From: CAZBXE01 sp964496125
Lineage (GTDB): Bacteria > Chlamydiota > Chlamydiia > Chlamydiales > CAZBXE01
DNA: 64,000 nt
Assembly: GCA_964496125.1 (NCBI GenBank)
Contig: CAZBXE010000008.1
Span: forward strand, 18,023 to 82,022
Reading direction: 5' to 3'
The notes beneath the pieces were generated by a model that was given only the letters and a program-made list of their open reading frames with translations, made no database searches and had not been told where the DNA came from. The first letter of the stretch is position 1. Each line of letters starts with the position of its first letter. Positions 23,365-32,222 of this stretch are shown here, in pieces. A program made the translations under genes and the position numbers.

Positions 23365-23687
23365 TTTTTCCTAAACCCCAAAGTTTTGCCCTTTCTCCCT
23401 GCATCAGCTTCAATGCTTTTCTTCTTTTCAACTTCTGCCTTTGTTTTTTGCCCAAGCTTTTGCAACAACTCCTCCTTCTTAGCCTTTATCTGTGAAATTT
23501 CGGCCCACTGCTGCTTGGAAAAGTTGGCAGGATTGTCAAAATAATCGGCAAACTCTTTTCTCTTCCTTGGCAAAATATCATAAAGCAAACCCGTTTTCTC
23601 AAAGAGTTCCGCATGCATCTGTTGTGCTTTACGGAACATCTCTTCCACATCTTGATCTCTCTGTTTCTCATCTTGCTGATCGGCCAT
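23349..23687 (-). CDS. Small charged coiled-coil protein, unknown
   Basis: 112 residues, about half of them Glu, Lys, Gln, Asp or Arg, with predicted long helices (VEEMFRKAQQMHAELFEKTG and AEISQIKAKKEELLQKLG) and a basic C-terminus (GRKGKTLGFRKKWLQM). No signal peptide or membrane segment. I do not recognise it; its codon and length style is that of short conserved chlamydial proteins such as secretion chaperone-like or nucleic-acid-binding helpers, but nothing proves that. First gene of the cluster running to mutY and the GT4 gene. Confidence 0.6.
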   Translation of the reverse strand: MADQQDEKQRDQDVEEMFRKAQQMHAELFEKTGLLYDILPRKRKEFADYFDNPANFSKQQWAEISQIKAKKEELLQKLGQKTKAEVEKKKSIEADAGRKGKTLGFRKKWLQM

Positions 23688-23757
23688 ACTGTTGATTTTA
23701 ACATAAATAGATTTTTTTTTATTGGCTATATTTCCCTAAGTTATTATGATTGCGGCC

Positions 23758-24972
23758 ATGAAAAATTGGCTCATTGCTCTCCTTTGCGTACTTACCCCTC
23801 TCCATGCCGAGAAAACAGACATTCATCTTTGGCATGCCTTTGACGGGTATCTAGAAGAAACTTTTAACAAGCTCGTAGAGGATTTTAATCAAAACTCAAG
23901 CAAAGCTAAAATCATTCTTACAAAAAAGGGCAACTACAGAGAGACTTTTGAGGCTGGAATTGCAGGGAATCCTCCCCACATTTTACAAGTATACGAGGTC
24001 GCAACAGAAACCATGAGTGAAAAGAAAGGGCTTTTCCGAAGGCTATCTTCTCTTCTTCCTGGTCTGGATCCAAACAGCTTTATTCCGCCTGTAAGAGACT
24101 TTTATACAAACAAAGCCGGGGAAATGCTCTCTTTGCCTTGGAATGCCTCCACCGGGGTGCTTTTCTACAACAAAAATGCTTTTGTAAGGGCAGGTCTTGA
24201 TCCAGAGAGCCCTCCACAAACATGGGACGAGCTTGCTGCTATGGGGGAAAAACTTGTTGAGGCAGGATGCATGGGGTATACAACTGCCTGGCCCGCAGCC
24301 TACCATGTAGAACACATTGCGTTTCTCCACCATATTCCTCTCTTTAGCGGGGAGGGAACACTCAACTTTCTACAGCCAGGCCTTATCTTTCATCTCCAAA
24401 AAGTGATTGAGTTTGCAAGCAAGGGAATATTTGCTTACAAAGGGCGATTTGGAGAAGCGGAAACTTTCTTTTCTGAGGGAAAGTGTGGGATCTTGATGCA
24501 AGGGGCAAATCGTTACACCCTCATCAAAGAAAACGCCTCTTTTGACTTAGGAGTCGCTCCCCTTCCCTACTGGCCAAGCCTGATCAAAAAACCGGAAAAC
24601 CTAAATATTGGTGGTAGCTCCTTCTGGATTATGGAAGGCTTTTCCAGAGCCGAATATGAAGCGGTTAAAGAATTTTTTGAACATCTGATTCGGGTGAACA
24701 TTCAGGTCGACTGGCATAAAAAGACGGGCTTTCTCCCGATCAGCCGCGCTGCGGCAGATAGTGCCAAAGAACAAGGCTTTTCACCTAAAAACCCGGCTGC
24801 TGGGATCGCCGTAGAGTCTGTTACCAGGGAGGAAACTTCCAGGCTCCCCCCACTGCGAGTTGAAGGATACGAAGCGATCAGAAACCATCTGATCGATTGC
24901 TTGGAAGAGGCTTTTGCAGGAAAACTCACTGCCGAACAGGCCCTCCAAAAAGCCACCAACTACACTCACTAG
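23758..24972 (+). CDS. UgpB-like periplasmic substrate-binding protein of an ABC transporter
   Basis: About 404 residues from ATG 23758 (an ATG at 23746 in the same frame would add four residues). Signal peptide MKNWLIALLCVLTPLHA, then the family 1 solute-binding fold: DIHLWHAFDGYLEETFNKL, LSLPWNASTGVLFYNKNAF, PPQTWDELAAMGEKL, GILMQGANRYTL and LNIGGSSFWIM. This pattern is that of glycerol-3-phosphate/glycerophosphodiester binding proteins (UgpB). No permease or ATPase genes flank it, so it is an orphan here and must work with components encoded elsewhere. Confidence 0.85.
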   Translation: MKNWLIALLCVLTPLHAEKTDIHLWHAFDGYLEETFNKLVEDFNQNSSKAKIILTKKGNYRETFEAGIAGNPPHILQVYEVATETMSEKKGLFRRLSSLLPGLDPNSFIPPVRDFYTNKAGEMLSLPWNASTGVLFYNKNAFVRAGLDPESPPQTWDELAAMGEKLVEAGCMGYTTAWPAAYHVEHIAFLHHIPLFSGEGTLNFLQPGLIFHLQKVIEFASKGIFAYKGRFGEAETFFSEGKCGILMQGANRYTLIKENASFDLGVAPLPYWPSLIKKPENLNIGGSSFWIMEGFSRAEYEAVKEFFEHLIRVNIQVDWHKKTGFLPISRAAADSAKEQGFSPKNPAAGIAVESVTREETSRLPPLRVEGYEAIRNHLIDCLEEAFAGKLTAEQALQKATNYTH

Positions 24973-25003
24973 ACCAAACGTGTTTCCCGGGGGCGTAAGA
25001 GGA

Positions 25004-25032
25004 TTGAAATAAATCTTAAAGAGACATATACT
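25004..25032 (+). promoter_or_regulatory. Sigma-70-type promoter for the GreA-fusion gene
   Basis: TTGAAA (25004-25009), 17-base spacer, TATACT (25027-25032), identical in boxes and spacing to the PilM-like promoter at 1812-1840. The leader is ~38 bases and carries AAGGGG before ATG 25077. Confidence 0.65.
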
Positions 25033-25076
25033 TCTTCTCACCAAACACAACTAATTCGACCCAAGGGGATTCCTAT

Positions 25077-27230
25077 ATGAGCTACTTGCAAGAAATCCAA
25101 AAAGCGGTGGAAGCCCAAAACTTCTCCAAATTAATGCTTCTCTGGGAAGAGTACTGCACAAATGATACAGTCGACGTCGAAGAGGTTGTCGCTTTGCTCG
25201 AAACGATCCGAGACTCTGAACTGGCAAAACAGTTTGGCTCTTTTGTTGAGTCGGGACTTCTTCTCTACGACATGTCAACAGACGAGGCAAATAAGGGAGA
25301 GATCCTTAGGTTAATTACAGACATTGCCACCACAAACAGCGAGAAACTGGCAACTACAGCTTCTTCTTACTTGCAACAAAAACACAGCACTGACTCCCAC
25401 TTTGACCACTACCTTCGACTTGTAGGGCTAAGAGATAAGAAAAATTTTCAGGGAGCCATCACAAATTTTGAACTTCTTATCCATCTTCAACCCGGAAATT
25501 TTGTCTTCCATAAAGGGGGCTGGGGAACAGGGGAGATTATTGAGGTCTCTAGGCTCCGAGAAGAAATTTCGGTCGAGTTTGAAAATGTAAAAGGCTTAAA
25601 ACACATCTCTTTTGAAAATGCCTGTAAAACTCTCACTAGATTGCCAAAAGAACACTTCTTAGCAAAGCGATTTGGAAATCCTGACGAATTTGAAAAATAT
25701 GCAACTGCGCACCCACTTGAAACTATCCATCTCCTTCTTAGGGATTTAGGACCAAAGACTGCTGCTGAAATAAAAGATGAGCTTTGTGAGCTTGTCATTC
25801 CAGAAGACATCTGGACAAAATGGTGGCAGTCTTGTAGAGCTAAACTTAAAAAAGATGCCATGATTGAAACGCCTGAAAACCAACAAAGCACGTTTCATAT
25901 CCGCAAAAATAAAGTTTCACCTGTTCAGCAAATGCAAAAAGAGCTCGAAAAGAAAAAAGGGGCTCTCCCCGTTCTGCAGGTGATCTATTCTCACGTCCGC
26001 GATTTCCCGCAGATCTTAAAAGATCGGCAAGCTGAGAGCTTAATTACAGGGCTACTGCGTGGCTTTTTAGAAAGCGACTCGATCCCTATAGCAACACGAC
26101 TTCAAATCCTTCTTTTTCTAGACTCTTTCTGCAACAACAAGGATTTAAAGCCTATTTTAGAAAAGGAAATCAAAGCCCTCGATCAGCCCGAAAAAACGCT
26201 GCAGCAATTTGAAATCGTAGCCCTCATCAGACGCGCGCTCTCAATGCTTAAAGAATGTCGTCCCGATTGGCCGGAGCTTTTTGGTAAGCTAATCTTTACG
26301 ATCCAACATGCGTCTATCCGCGATCATTTGATCTCTCTGCTAAAAGAAGGAAAGAATGAAGCGCTACTCCAAGCTACGATCGAAGAGCTCTTAAAGCACC
26401 CCACTAAGTATCCTGAGCTTTTTGTGTGGTACTTCCAAAAAGTTTTGGGTAGAGATCCAGTTCCCTTTTCGGATAAAGATGGGGAGTGCCTCTTTTTTGA
26501 AGCCCTGCTTGTCTTACTTTATGATCTAGAGACAAAGCCTGAGTCGAAAGACCTCGTGAAAAAGATTGTTGCACAGCTGACAGATAAGCGCTACCAAACC
26601 ATCCGCACAGTCTTTGAGGGGGCATCCATTGAAAATGTAAAGGAGTATCTACTTCTTTTAGCCAAATGCCACAGCTTTGAAGAACATGAGAAAAAAATCT
26701 TCGGTGCGCTGGCTGCTGTTGTGCATCCTAGCCTCAAAGAGAAAGAGATGGCACAGACGCAGCATATCCTTTGGACAACCGAGGAGTCTTACCACCGGAT
26801 TCGCTCTAAAATTGAGCATATCAGTACCGTCGAGATGGCAAAAAACACAGAAGAAATCGAGGTAGCTAGATCTTATGGTGACTTGCGGGAAAACTCTGAA
26901 TACAAATATGCCTTAGAGAAAAGAGGACACCTCCAATCAGAGCTCCGCGTTCTTTCGCAGCAATTTAACCATGCAAGAATCATTACAGAAGCCGATGTCA
27001 CAGGAGAGTGCGTAAGTGCAGGCGTTTGCGTTGACCTAGCAGATGATAAAGGACAAGAGAGCCAATACACAATACTCGGGGCTTGGGATGCAAACCCTGA
27101 GAAAAATGTTCTATCCGATCAGTCCAAATTTGTAAAAGCAATGCTTGGTAAAAAGAAAGGAGAAACCTTTACTTTTAGAGATCAAGAGTATACGATCACA
27201 CATGTGAAAAGTATGTTCTCCAAAGGTTGA
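25077..27230 (+). CDS. greA: GreA transcript cleavage factor fused to a long chlamydial-type N-terminal domain
   Basis: 717 residues, against ~158 for ordinary GreA. The GreA part is the C-terminal ~165 residues: a coiled coil (YGDLRENSEYKYALEKRGHL contains the acidic tip motif DxRENxEY) and the FKBP-like globular end (YTILGAWDANPEKNVLS, GKKKGETF). GreA stimulates RNA polymerase to cleave backtracked RNA. The first ~550 residues are helical and include a small beta region (FVFHKGGWGTGEIIEV). A GreA of about this size is a known peculiarity of chlamydiae and is the best taxonomic marker in this window. Followed by rdgB after 9 bases. Confidence 0.93.
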   Translation: MSYLQEIQKAVEAQNFSKLMLLWEEYCTNDTVDVEEVVALLETIRDSELAKQFGSFVESGLLLYDMSTDEANKGEILRLITDIATTNSEKLATTASSYLQQKHSTDSHFDHYLRLVGLRDKKNFQGAITNFELLIHLQPGNFVFHKGGWGTGEIIEVSRLREEISVEFENVKGLKHISFENACKTLTRLPKEHFLAKRFGNPDEFEKYATAHPLETIHLLLRDLGPKTAAEIKDELCELVIPEDIWTKWWQSCRAKLKKDAMIETPENQQSTFHIRKNKVSPVQQMQKELEKKKGALPVLQVIYSHVRDFPQILKDRQAESLITGLLRGFLESDSIPIATRLQILLFLDSFCNNKDLKPILEKEIKALDQPEKTLQQFEIVALIRRALSMLKECRPDWPELFGKLIFTIQHASIRDHLISLLKEGKNEALLQATIEELLKHPTKYPELFVWYFQKVLGRDPVPFSDKDGECLFFEALLVLLYDLETKPESKDLVKKIVAQLTDKRYQTIRTVFEGASIENVKEYLLLLAKCHSFEEHEKKIFGALAAVVHPSLKEKEMAQTQHILWTTEESYHRIRSKIEHISTVEMAKNTEEIEVARSYGDLRENSEYKYALEKRGHLQSELRVLSQQFNHARIITEADVTGECVSAGVCVDLADDKGQESQYTILGAWDANPEKNVLSDQSKFVKAMLGKKKGETFTFRDQEYTITHVKSMFSKG

Positions 27231-27239
27231 AAAAGTTTC

Positions 27240-27836
27240 ATGGAACTTGTTATTGCTAGCACGAACCTCCACAAAATCCGAGAATTTAAGGAGATGTTTC
27301 GAGGGATTTCAAGCCTTGATATCCTATCGCTTCGTGACTTTCCTGAGTATGTCCAATGTGAAGAAACGGGAAAAACACTAGAAGAAAACGCAATATTGAA
27401 GGCAGAGCATGCTGCTAAAGCTCTCTCTCGCTGGGTAATTGCCGATGATTCTGGCTTGAGTGTCCCTGCTCTCCAGGGAGCTCCTGGTGTTCATTCAGCA
27501 CGTTATGCAGGCCTTAAAGCCACTGATGCGGACAATCGCAAAAAACTCCTTACAGAGATGGGGAGTTTGCAAGGAGAGCAAAGAGTTGCCTATTTTGAAT
27601 GCTGCATTGCTCTAGCTGGATCCCATGGTCTTGTAAAATGTGTCCAAGGAAGCTGTGAGGGGCACATCAGCAGCCATGAAAAAGGGGGCAATGGGTTTGG
27701 CTACGACCCGCTTTTCATTAAAACAGACTACGACAAAACCTTTGCCGAGCTTGATGAGAAGACAAAAAACCGCATCTCACATAGGCGTAAAGCCTTAGAC
27801 AAAATTCTTCTTGTGATCGAAGGGTTAAAGCTTTAG
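27240..27836 (+). CDS. rdgB: XTP/dITP pyrophosphatase (HAM1/RdgB)
   Basis: 198 residues. Hydrolyses non-canonical purine triphosphates to monophosphates. Signatures: ELVIASTNLHKIREF at the N-terminus, EETGKTLEENAILKAEHAA, ADDSGLSVPALQGAPGVHSARYAG, GNGFGYDPLF and KNRISHRRKAL, all in the expected order and spacing. Full length. Its stop overlaps the GTG of the next gene by one base (TAGTG). Confidence 0.96.
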   Translation: MELVIASTNLHKIREFKEMFRGISSLDILSLRDFPEYVQCEETGKTLEENAILKAEHAAKALSRWVIADDSGLSVPALQGAPGVHSARYAGLKATDADNRKKLLTEMGSLQGEQRVAYFECCIALAGSHGLVKCVQGSCEGHISSHEKGGNGFGYDPLFIKTDYDKTFAELDEKTKNRISHRRKALDKILLVIEGLKL

Positions 27837-28354
27837 TGCTTACCTATATCGATGGTTATAATGTTCTCTTTCGTTTTTCTTCTGGTGAAGGTCGGTTCCA
27901 AACTACGCGGGAAGAGTTTATTGACGAGCTTGTTGAGAGCGCACGGGCCGTTTCTTATGATATCATAGTTGTTTTCGATGCTCCTAACCAGATCGGGGAG
28001 CATTCTCGGACTCACAAAGGTGGCCTTGAAATTGTCTATACAACGACACATCAGTGCGCTGATACCTACATTCTGGACGAGGTAGCAAGGCTTATCTCTA
28101 GAGAACAAATTCTTGTTGTGACCTCTGACAAGAAGCTTGCTCGCAAAGCAGGCAATCTAGGCGCCAAAACACAGTCAGTCGAAACCTTTTTTACCTGGCT
28201 TGCCAGTAAACAACAGAAGAAAAAGAAGAAGAAACGGGCGCTTCCCAAGGAAGAGTCCGTTCAACCCAAAGAGCATAGACCCTACGACTCTGAATTTGAG
28301 CGGTGGCTAACTCTTTTTGAAAAGCGCCTTTGCGATCCTGATCTGCCCAAATAA
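27836..28354 (+). CDS. YacP/NYN-domain ribonuclease-like protein
   Basis: 172 residues from GTG 27836. The PIN-like NYN fold is seen from the conserved acidic residues in YIDGYNVLFRF, IIVVFDAPNQ, CADTYILDEVAR and VVTSDKKLARKA. YacP (Rae1) cleaves mRNA in the ribosomal A site in Bacillus; related NYN proteins act on RNA more broadly. A lysine-rich linker (KQQKKKKKKR, residues ~122-131) and ~40-residue acidic/basic tail follow. Translationally coupled to rdgB. Confidence 0.85.
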   Translation: MLTYIDGYNVLFRFSSGEGRFQTTREEFIDELVESARAVSYDIIVVFDAPNQIGEHSRTHKGGLEIVYTTTHQCADTYILDEVARLISREQILVVTSDKKLARKAGNLGAKTQSVETFFTWLASKQQKKKKKKRALPKEESVQPKEHRPYDSEFERWLTLFEKRLCDPDLPK

Positions 28355-28381
28355 ACGGAAAAAATATGAGGAAATTTTACT

Positions 28382-29623
28382 TTAAGAAGTCTCTTTGTGC
28401 TTGTTTAGGATTTCTGCGTAATATTTGATGTGCAAATCAGCAATCTTGTCCCAAGAATAGTTCTGCACCTCCTCCCAACCAGCCTCTTGTAGCTGCTTTC
28501 TCTTCCCTGCATCTTCCATCAAGAAGGAAATTTTTTCGCAAAGCTGTTTTTCGTTTTGACTCTCAAAATGAAGTACGTTCACACCATCTTTTGTAAATAC
28601 CTGCACCCCGCCAACACAAGAAGCGAGGACCGGCAATCCCGCTGCCCAAGCCTCTAGAATCACAAGCCCAAATGGCTCTTCCCTGGAAGGAAGAATAAAA
28701 AGCTCTGCCGCTTTGTAGGCGCTAGGAAGGCAAGGATCATCCCCTGATAATCCAGGGATAACAAGTACCCTCTTCTCGATCTTTTTTCTCTTTATTTCTT
28801 CAGTGATTTCGAGAGCGTAAGCCGGATCGCTCACCGATCCAATCAAAACAAGCTTTAGTTCAGGATATCTCTTTGAGATCTCACCAAAAGCCTGCACTAA
28901 AAGAAGCTGATTTTTTTGGGGGTCAATGCGCGACACAGAAAGAAGCAAGCGATCGTCTTGAGGTATCGAGTACCGTTTGCGAAAAAGGGTAGGGTCTTCA
29001 CTAGCGAAGCGTTCTATTTCAACGCCGTTAGGAACATAGTAAACTTTTTTCTTAGGATACATCTGTTGAAATGGAACTACTTCTGAGCTGTCGGCACAAA
29101 AAATGGCGTCTGCGTCTTGAATGACCTTTCTAGAACCAAGAAGAAAACCAAACACCTTTCCCCACTCCCACTTTGCCTTAAAAGGCAAGCGCATCTTATC
29201 TGAGACTTGCGCTGATAGGTTAAAGTACCCCCCATGAATTGAAACAACATAAGGCACCTTTTTAAGCCTTGCTACACTCCGCGCAATTCCCCCAAGACGC
29301 AGTTGCGTGTGCGTATGGATCAAAGAGACGTTTTTCTCCTTTAAAAGGGCTAAAAAAAGGGACAAAGAAAGTGGGCTTCCGCCTTTTGCTTCCATCTTGT
29401 TTTTATCTTCCCTGCTTAAGAAAAACCAAGGAAAACAATAAGAAAACTTACGTAAAGGGACCTTCTCTACAACCCAAGCTCCTGGCTTTGCAAGCATAGA
29501 GGTCGTGAAGATAACGCTCTCAACACCCCTGCGAAGAAGGGCTTTCGAGACCTCAAAGACAGTCCTTTCAACCCCGCCGTAGCTCTCTTCGACAAACCTT
29601 CTAAGAACATGACACACCTTCAT
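28382..29623 (-). CDS. Family 4 glycosyltransferase of the polysaccharide locus
   Basis: About 413 residues from ATG 29623 (TTG 29629 overlaps the previous stop). GT-B motifs: VRRF-type start KVCHVLRRFVEESYGGVER, IHTHTQLRLGGIARSV, VVSIHGGYFNL, VPNGVEIERF, LLLSVSRIDPQKNQLLLVQA and the donor EX7E motif REEPFGLVILEAWAAGLPVLA. It transfers a hexose-type sugar from a nucleotide or lipid donor. As the last gene of the minus-strand Wzc-Wza operon it probably contributes to making the exported glycan. Confidence 0.9.
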   Translation of the reverse strand: MKVCHVLRRFVEESYGGVERTVFEVSKALLRRGVESVIFTTSMLAKPGAWVVEKVPLRKFSYCFPWFFLSREDKNKMEAKGGSPLSLSLFLALLKEKNVSLIHTHTQLRLGGIARSVARLKKVPYVVSIHGGYFNLSAQVSDKMRLPFKAKWEWGKVFGFLLGSRKVIQDADAIFCADSSEVVPFQQMYPKKKVYYVPNGVEIERFASEDPTLFRKRYSIPQDDRLLLSVSRIDPQKNQLLLVQAFGEISKRYPELKLVLIGSVSDPAYALEITEEIKRKKIEKRVLVIPGLSGDDPCLPSAYKAAELFILPSREEPFGLVILEAWAAGLPVLASCVGGVQVFTKDGVNVLHFESQNEKQLCEKISFLMEDAGKRKQLQEAGWEEVQNYSWDKIADLHIKYYAEILNKHKETS

Positions 29624-29625
29624 AA

Positions 29626-30927
29626 TCAAGGACTTACGGGCACGGTTTGAATTACCGTCGTCCCCCCCACGCCCGAGCCATTAAAGAAAATACTAGGTTG
29701 CACAAGTCCATTCGGCACAACACTTAAGAATGCCCGGTTGGCAGCACTTGTCGCTACGGTGCTGACCATGGTGTTTAAGGCACCTCTGAAAATATCTTCA
29801 ACCGAACTAAATTTACGGGCCGGCACAAACACAATATCGCCTGGCTCTAGGATGATATCACATTCACACCCTTTCAAGATCCTGTTAAAATCGACAAGGT
29901 ACTTGATCGGATTGCAAAGAGAGCCTCGGATAATGGCAACTCTAGAGCTTGCCCGAAGGGTCGTACCGCCTGCATAGGCGATCGCCTCTCTTAGGGTTAC
30001 GGTTGTGTAAAATTCAAAGGCGGCTGGTTTCCCTACTTCCCCTAAGATGTACACGTTTTGCGTGGTAATAGTGGGTATGTAGATATAGTCCCCGCTTTCT
30101 AATTTCACATTTTGGGTTGTGTCACCCCCATGAACAAGCCTTCTAAAATCAACTGAGACATACTCTCCTTTACGTGCTAAAAAGGCATGATTTAAGTCGC
30201 CATACTCAATGAGCTTGCCTCTAAAGGGGCCGTAGTTAATGCCACCTGCTGATGCTAAGGCATCTAAAACAGTGGTTGTTCCTTGTAGGGGTTTCACCCC
30301 TGGACTAGTTACCTCGCCCATGATTGTATATCTTTGACTTGTAAATACTTGCGGTGTCATACTGACCAGAACAAACTTAATTTCCTTTTGCAATTTCTTT
30401 GTAAGCTCGCGGCGCACCTCATCCACTGTTTTCCCAAGGACATGATGGGAATGGACAATCGAAAAGGATATGGATCCAGTGGGGTCCACAACCACTTTTT
30501 TTGGCTTTTCCTGTTCCCCATATATGTTAAACATAAACGCATCGCCAATCTTAATCCGATAGTTGCCGTCTTTGTGTTCTTTGTTTTCGTTATCATCCAC
30601 GCACTCAGAAACTAGTGGCATTGGCATGCAGTTACAGATAACCGGTTTACAGGCTTCGGGTGTCATATACGTCTCCACTACACCTTCGGGCCGAACCTCT
30701 ACAAAATAGTCATTTTCCTCTTCTGGTTCGAGAGCCATGATCTCTTCTGGTGGAGGAGGGGGAGGCAGCCATTTTTTCACATGGTGGTTGTAGTAGTGCT
30801 GCTCTTCCATTCTCTTTTTTTTCTCCAGCAGCAGGTTTCTCTCCCATCTCACATCTCCAAAAAGAGGAAAAAGGACTGCCTGCAGAAGGCAAAAGATGGG
30901 CAGAATCCTAGAAAATGTTGCTTTCAT
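29626..30927 (-). CDS. Polysaccharide export protein, Wza/SLBB type (first)
   Basis: 433 residues with a signal peptide (MKATFSRILPIFCLLQAVLFPLFG). A proline-rich linker (WLPPPPPPEE) and four cysteines near residue 92-108 precede the Poly_export domain (YRIKIGDAFMFNIYG) and two SLBB beta-grasp domains (YTIMGEVTSPGVKPLQGTTT and VYILGEVGKPAAFEFYTTVT, each ending in GDI/GDY-YIP segments). Wza-type proteins form the outer-membrane or periplasmic channel for capsule or exopolysaccharide. No lipobox is visible. The 5' end overlaps the second export gene by 20 bases. Confidence 0.88.
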   Translation of the reverse strand: MKATFSRILPIFCLLQAVLFPLFGDVRWERNLLLEKKKRMEEQHYYNHHVKKWLPPPPPPEEIMALEPEEENDYFVEVRPEGVVETYMTPEACKPVICNCMPMPLVSECVDDNENKEHKDGNYRIKIGDAFMFNIYGEQEKPKKVVVDPTGSISFSIVHSHHVLGKTVDEVRRELTKKLQKEIKFVLVSMTPQVFTSQRYTIMGEVTSPGVKPLQGTTTVLDALASAGGINYGPFRGKLIEYGDLNHAFLARKGEYVSVDFRRLVHGGDTTQNVKLESGDYIYIPTITTQNVYILGEVGKPAAFEFYTTVTLREAIAYAGGTTLRASSRVAIIRGSLCNPIKYLVDFNRILKGCECDIILEPGDIVFVPARKFSSVEDIFRGALNTMVSTVATSAANRAFLSVVPNGLVQPSIFFNGSGVGGTTVIQTVPVSP

Positions 30928-32215
30928 TGATTGCCTGCTGGGTAATGTTATTTACAAAAATGTTCACAAAGGTTTGGATGGCCATACGTACAAGTGCTCT
31001 TCCAAAGCGAAACTTCTTGTGTGGGATATAGACAATGTCCCCTGGTTGAAGGTAGATGTCTCTTGCCTCACCGGAAAGAATCATCCTATAATCAACGCGC
31101 ATCACGCAAGGACACTTCAAATTCCCTCGAATCACTAAAATCTCACTATATTCACCTGTATAAGGGGTAGGATTAGTCAGGCCGGGTAAAGAACCAAGCG
31201 TCTGCACAAGAGTTAGGCCACCTTGGTATGGAATCATTTGGCTTTGTACTGCCCCAATCACATAGATTTCTTTGTAATCAAAAGCGGCGATATAGATATA
31301 ATCACCAGGGCGAAGGAAAATATCTTGTTCTGCATCTGCGGTTCGAATCAATCGTTCAAAGTCAATGGGCAGTCTTTTGCCATCACGCACAAGAAAAGAA
31401 TCGCGCAAGTTGATGAGCGTATGCTGGAAGTCTCGCCCTGTAACCACAGCTACTGTGCTTAAGGAGCCTTGCAAGGGAGTTGATTGCACTGTTTCTTCTG
31501 CAAGGCCTCCTGCTATCGCAAGGGCCTGCCGTACCGTAGTGGGCGCAAGAAGTGGATAGAGGCCAGGGGTCTTCACCCTCCCAAGCACCATAACATTCTG
31601 ATTTCCAATAGCTATGGGAATAATAGAAACCTTGGGCTCCAAGAAATACTCTTTTAATCTTGTTTCGAGCTCTTCCCTTACCTTATCTAAGGTCATCCCC
31701 TGAACAGAAAACCCATTTAGAAACAGATAGTAAATTTTCCCATCGGGCGCAACGGGAACAAGTTCGACAAGTGTGTCAGGGTGCCCGAATACCTCAATCT
31801 CAAAGATATCCCCCGCAGACACTCGGTAATTTTTGACATGGGGAATAAAGGGACTATTCTTTTCTGGTAACTCCCCAAGAGGTGCTCTACCACAAATGCA
31901 AGCCCTTTCGCCACATTCTTTGCAAAGGCCATCATCACACCTGCAATAGGGGCACCCACTTGTCTTGCAGCCACAAGACGCATCTTTATGAAGGCAGCTA
32001 AAACACTCTCTGCAGTTGCCATCTTTGCATTGAGAGGTATCAAAATCATAGACATATGGTTTATAGGAGGTCATGATCTGTGGACGTCTGCCATCACAGC
32101 AGCCACAGATTTTCACATCAGGACGTATGGTGCAGCATCCTGTTTTGCAAATCCGAACGCAGCCGGTTGCAAAGAAAAGAATCACAAGTAAGAGAGTACT
32201 AGGGAGGCTTTTCAC
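30908..32215 (-). CDS. Polysaccharide export lipoprotein, Wza/SLBB type, with cysteine-rich N-terminal domain
   Basis: 435 residues. A lipoprotein signal (LLLVILFFATGC, lipidated Cys19) is followed by a domain of ~90 residues containing 19 more cysteines up to residue 108 (for example CKTGCC, CGCC, CRECFSC, CPYCRC, CKECGERACIC). The normal export domain comes next (YRVSAGDIFEIEVFG) with two SLBB repeats (NVMVLGRVKTPGLYPLL and EIYVIGAVQSQMIPYQG). A second Wza-like protein beside the first is unusual. The cysteine domain is not a known part of Wza; disulfide linkage to the chlamydial outer-membrane network is a reasonable inference. Starts 7 bases after the Wzc-like gene. Confidence 0.88.
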   Translation of the reverse strand: MKSLPSTLLLVILFFATGCVRICKTGCCTIRPDVKICGCCDGRRPQIMTSYKPYVYDFDTSQCKDGNCRECFSCLHKDASCGCKTSGCPYCRCDDGLCKECGERACICGRAPLGELPEKNSPFIPHVKNYRVSAGDIFEIEVFGHPDTLVELVPVAPDGKIYYLFLNGFSVQGMTLDKVREELETRLKEYFLEPKVSIIPIAIGNQNVMVLGRVKTPGLYPLLAPTTVRQALAIAGGLAEETVQSTPLQGSLSTVAVVTGRDFQHTLINLRDSFLVRDGKRLPIDFERLIRTADAEQDIFLRPGDYIYIAAFDYKEIYVIGAVQSQMIPYQGGLTLVQTLGSLPGLTNPTPYTGEYSEILVIRGNLKCPCVMRVDYRMILSGEARDIYLQPGDIVYIPHKKFRFGRALVRMAIQTFVNIFVNNITQQAINESNIF

Positions 32216-32222
32216 CTAAATT

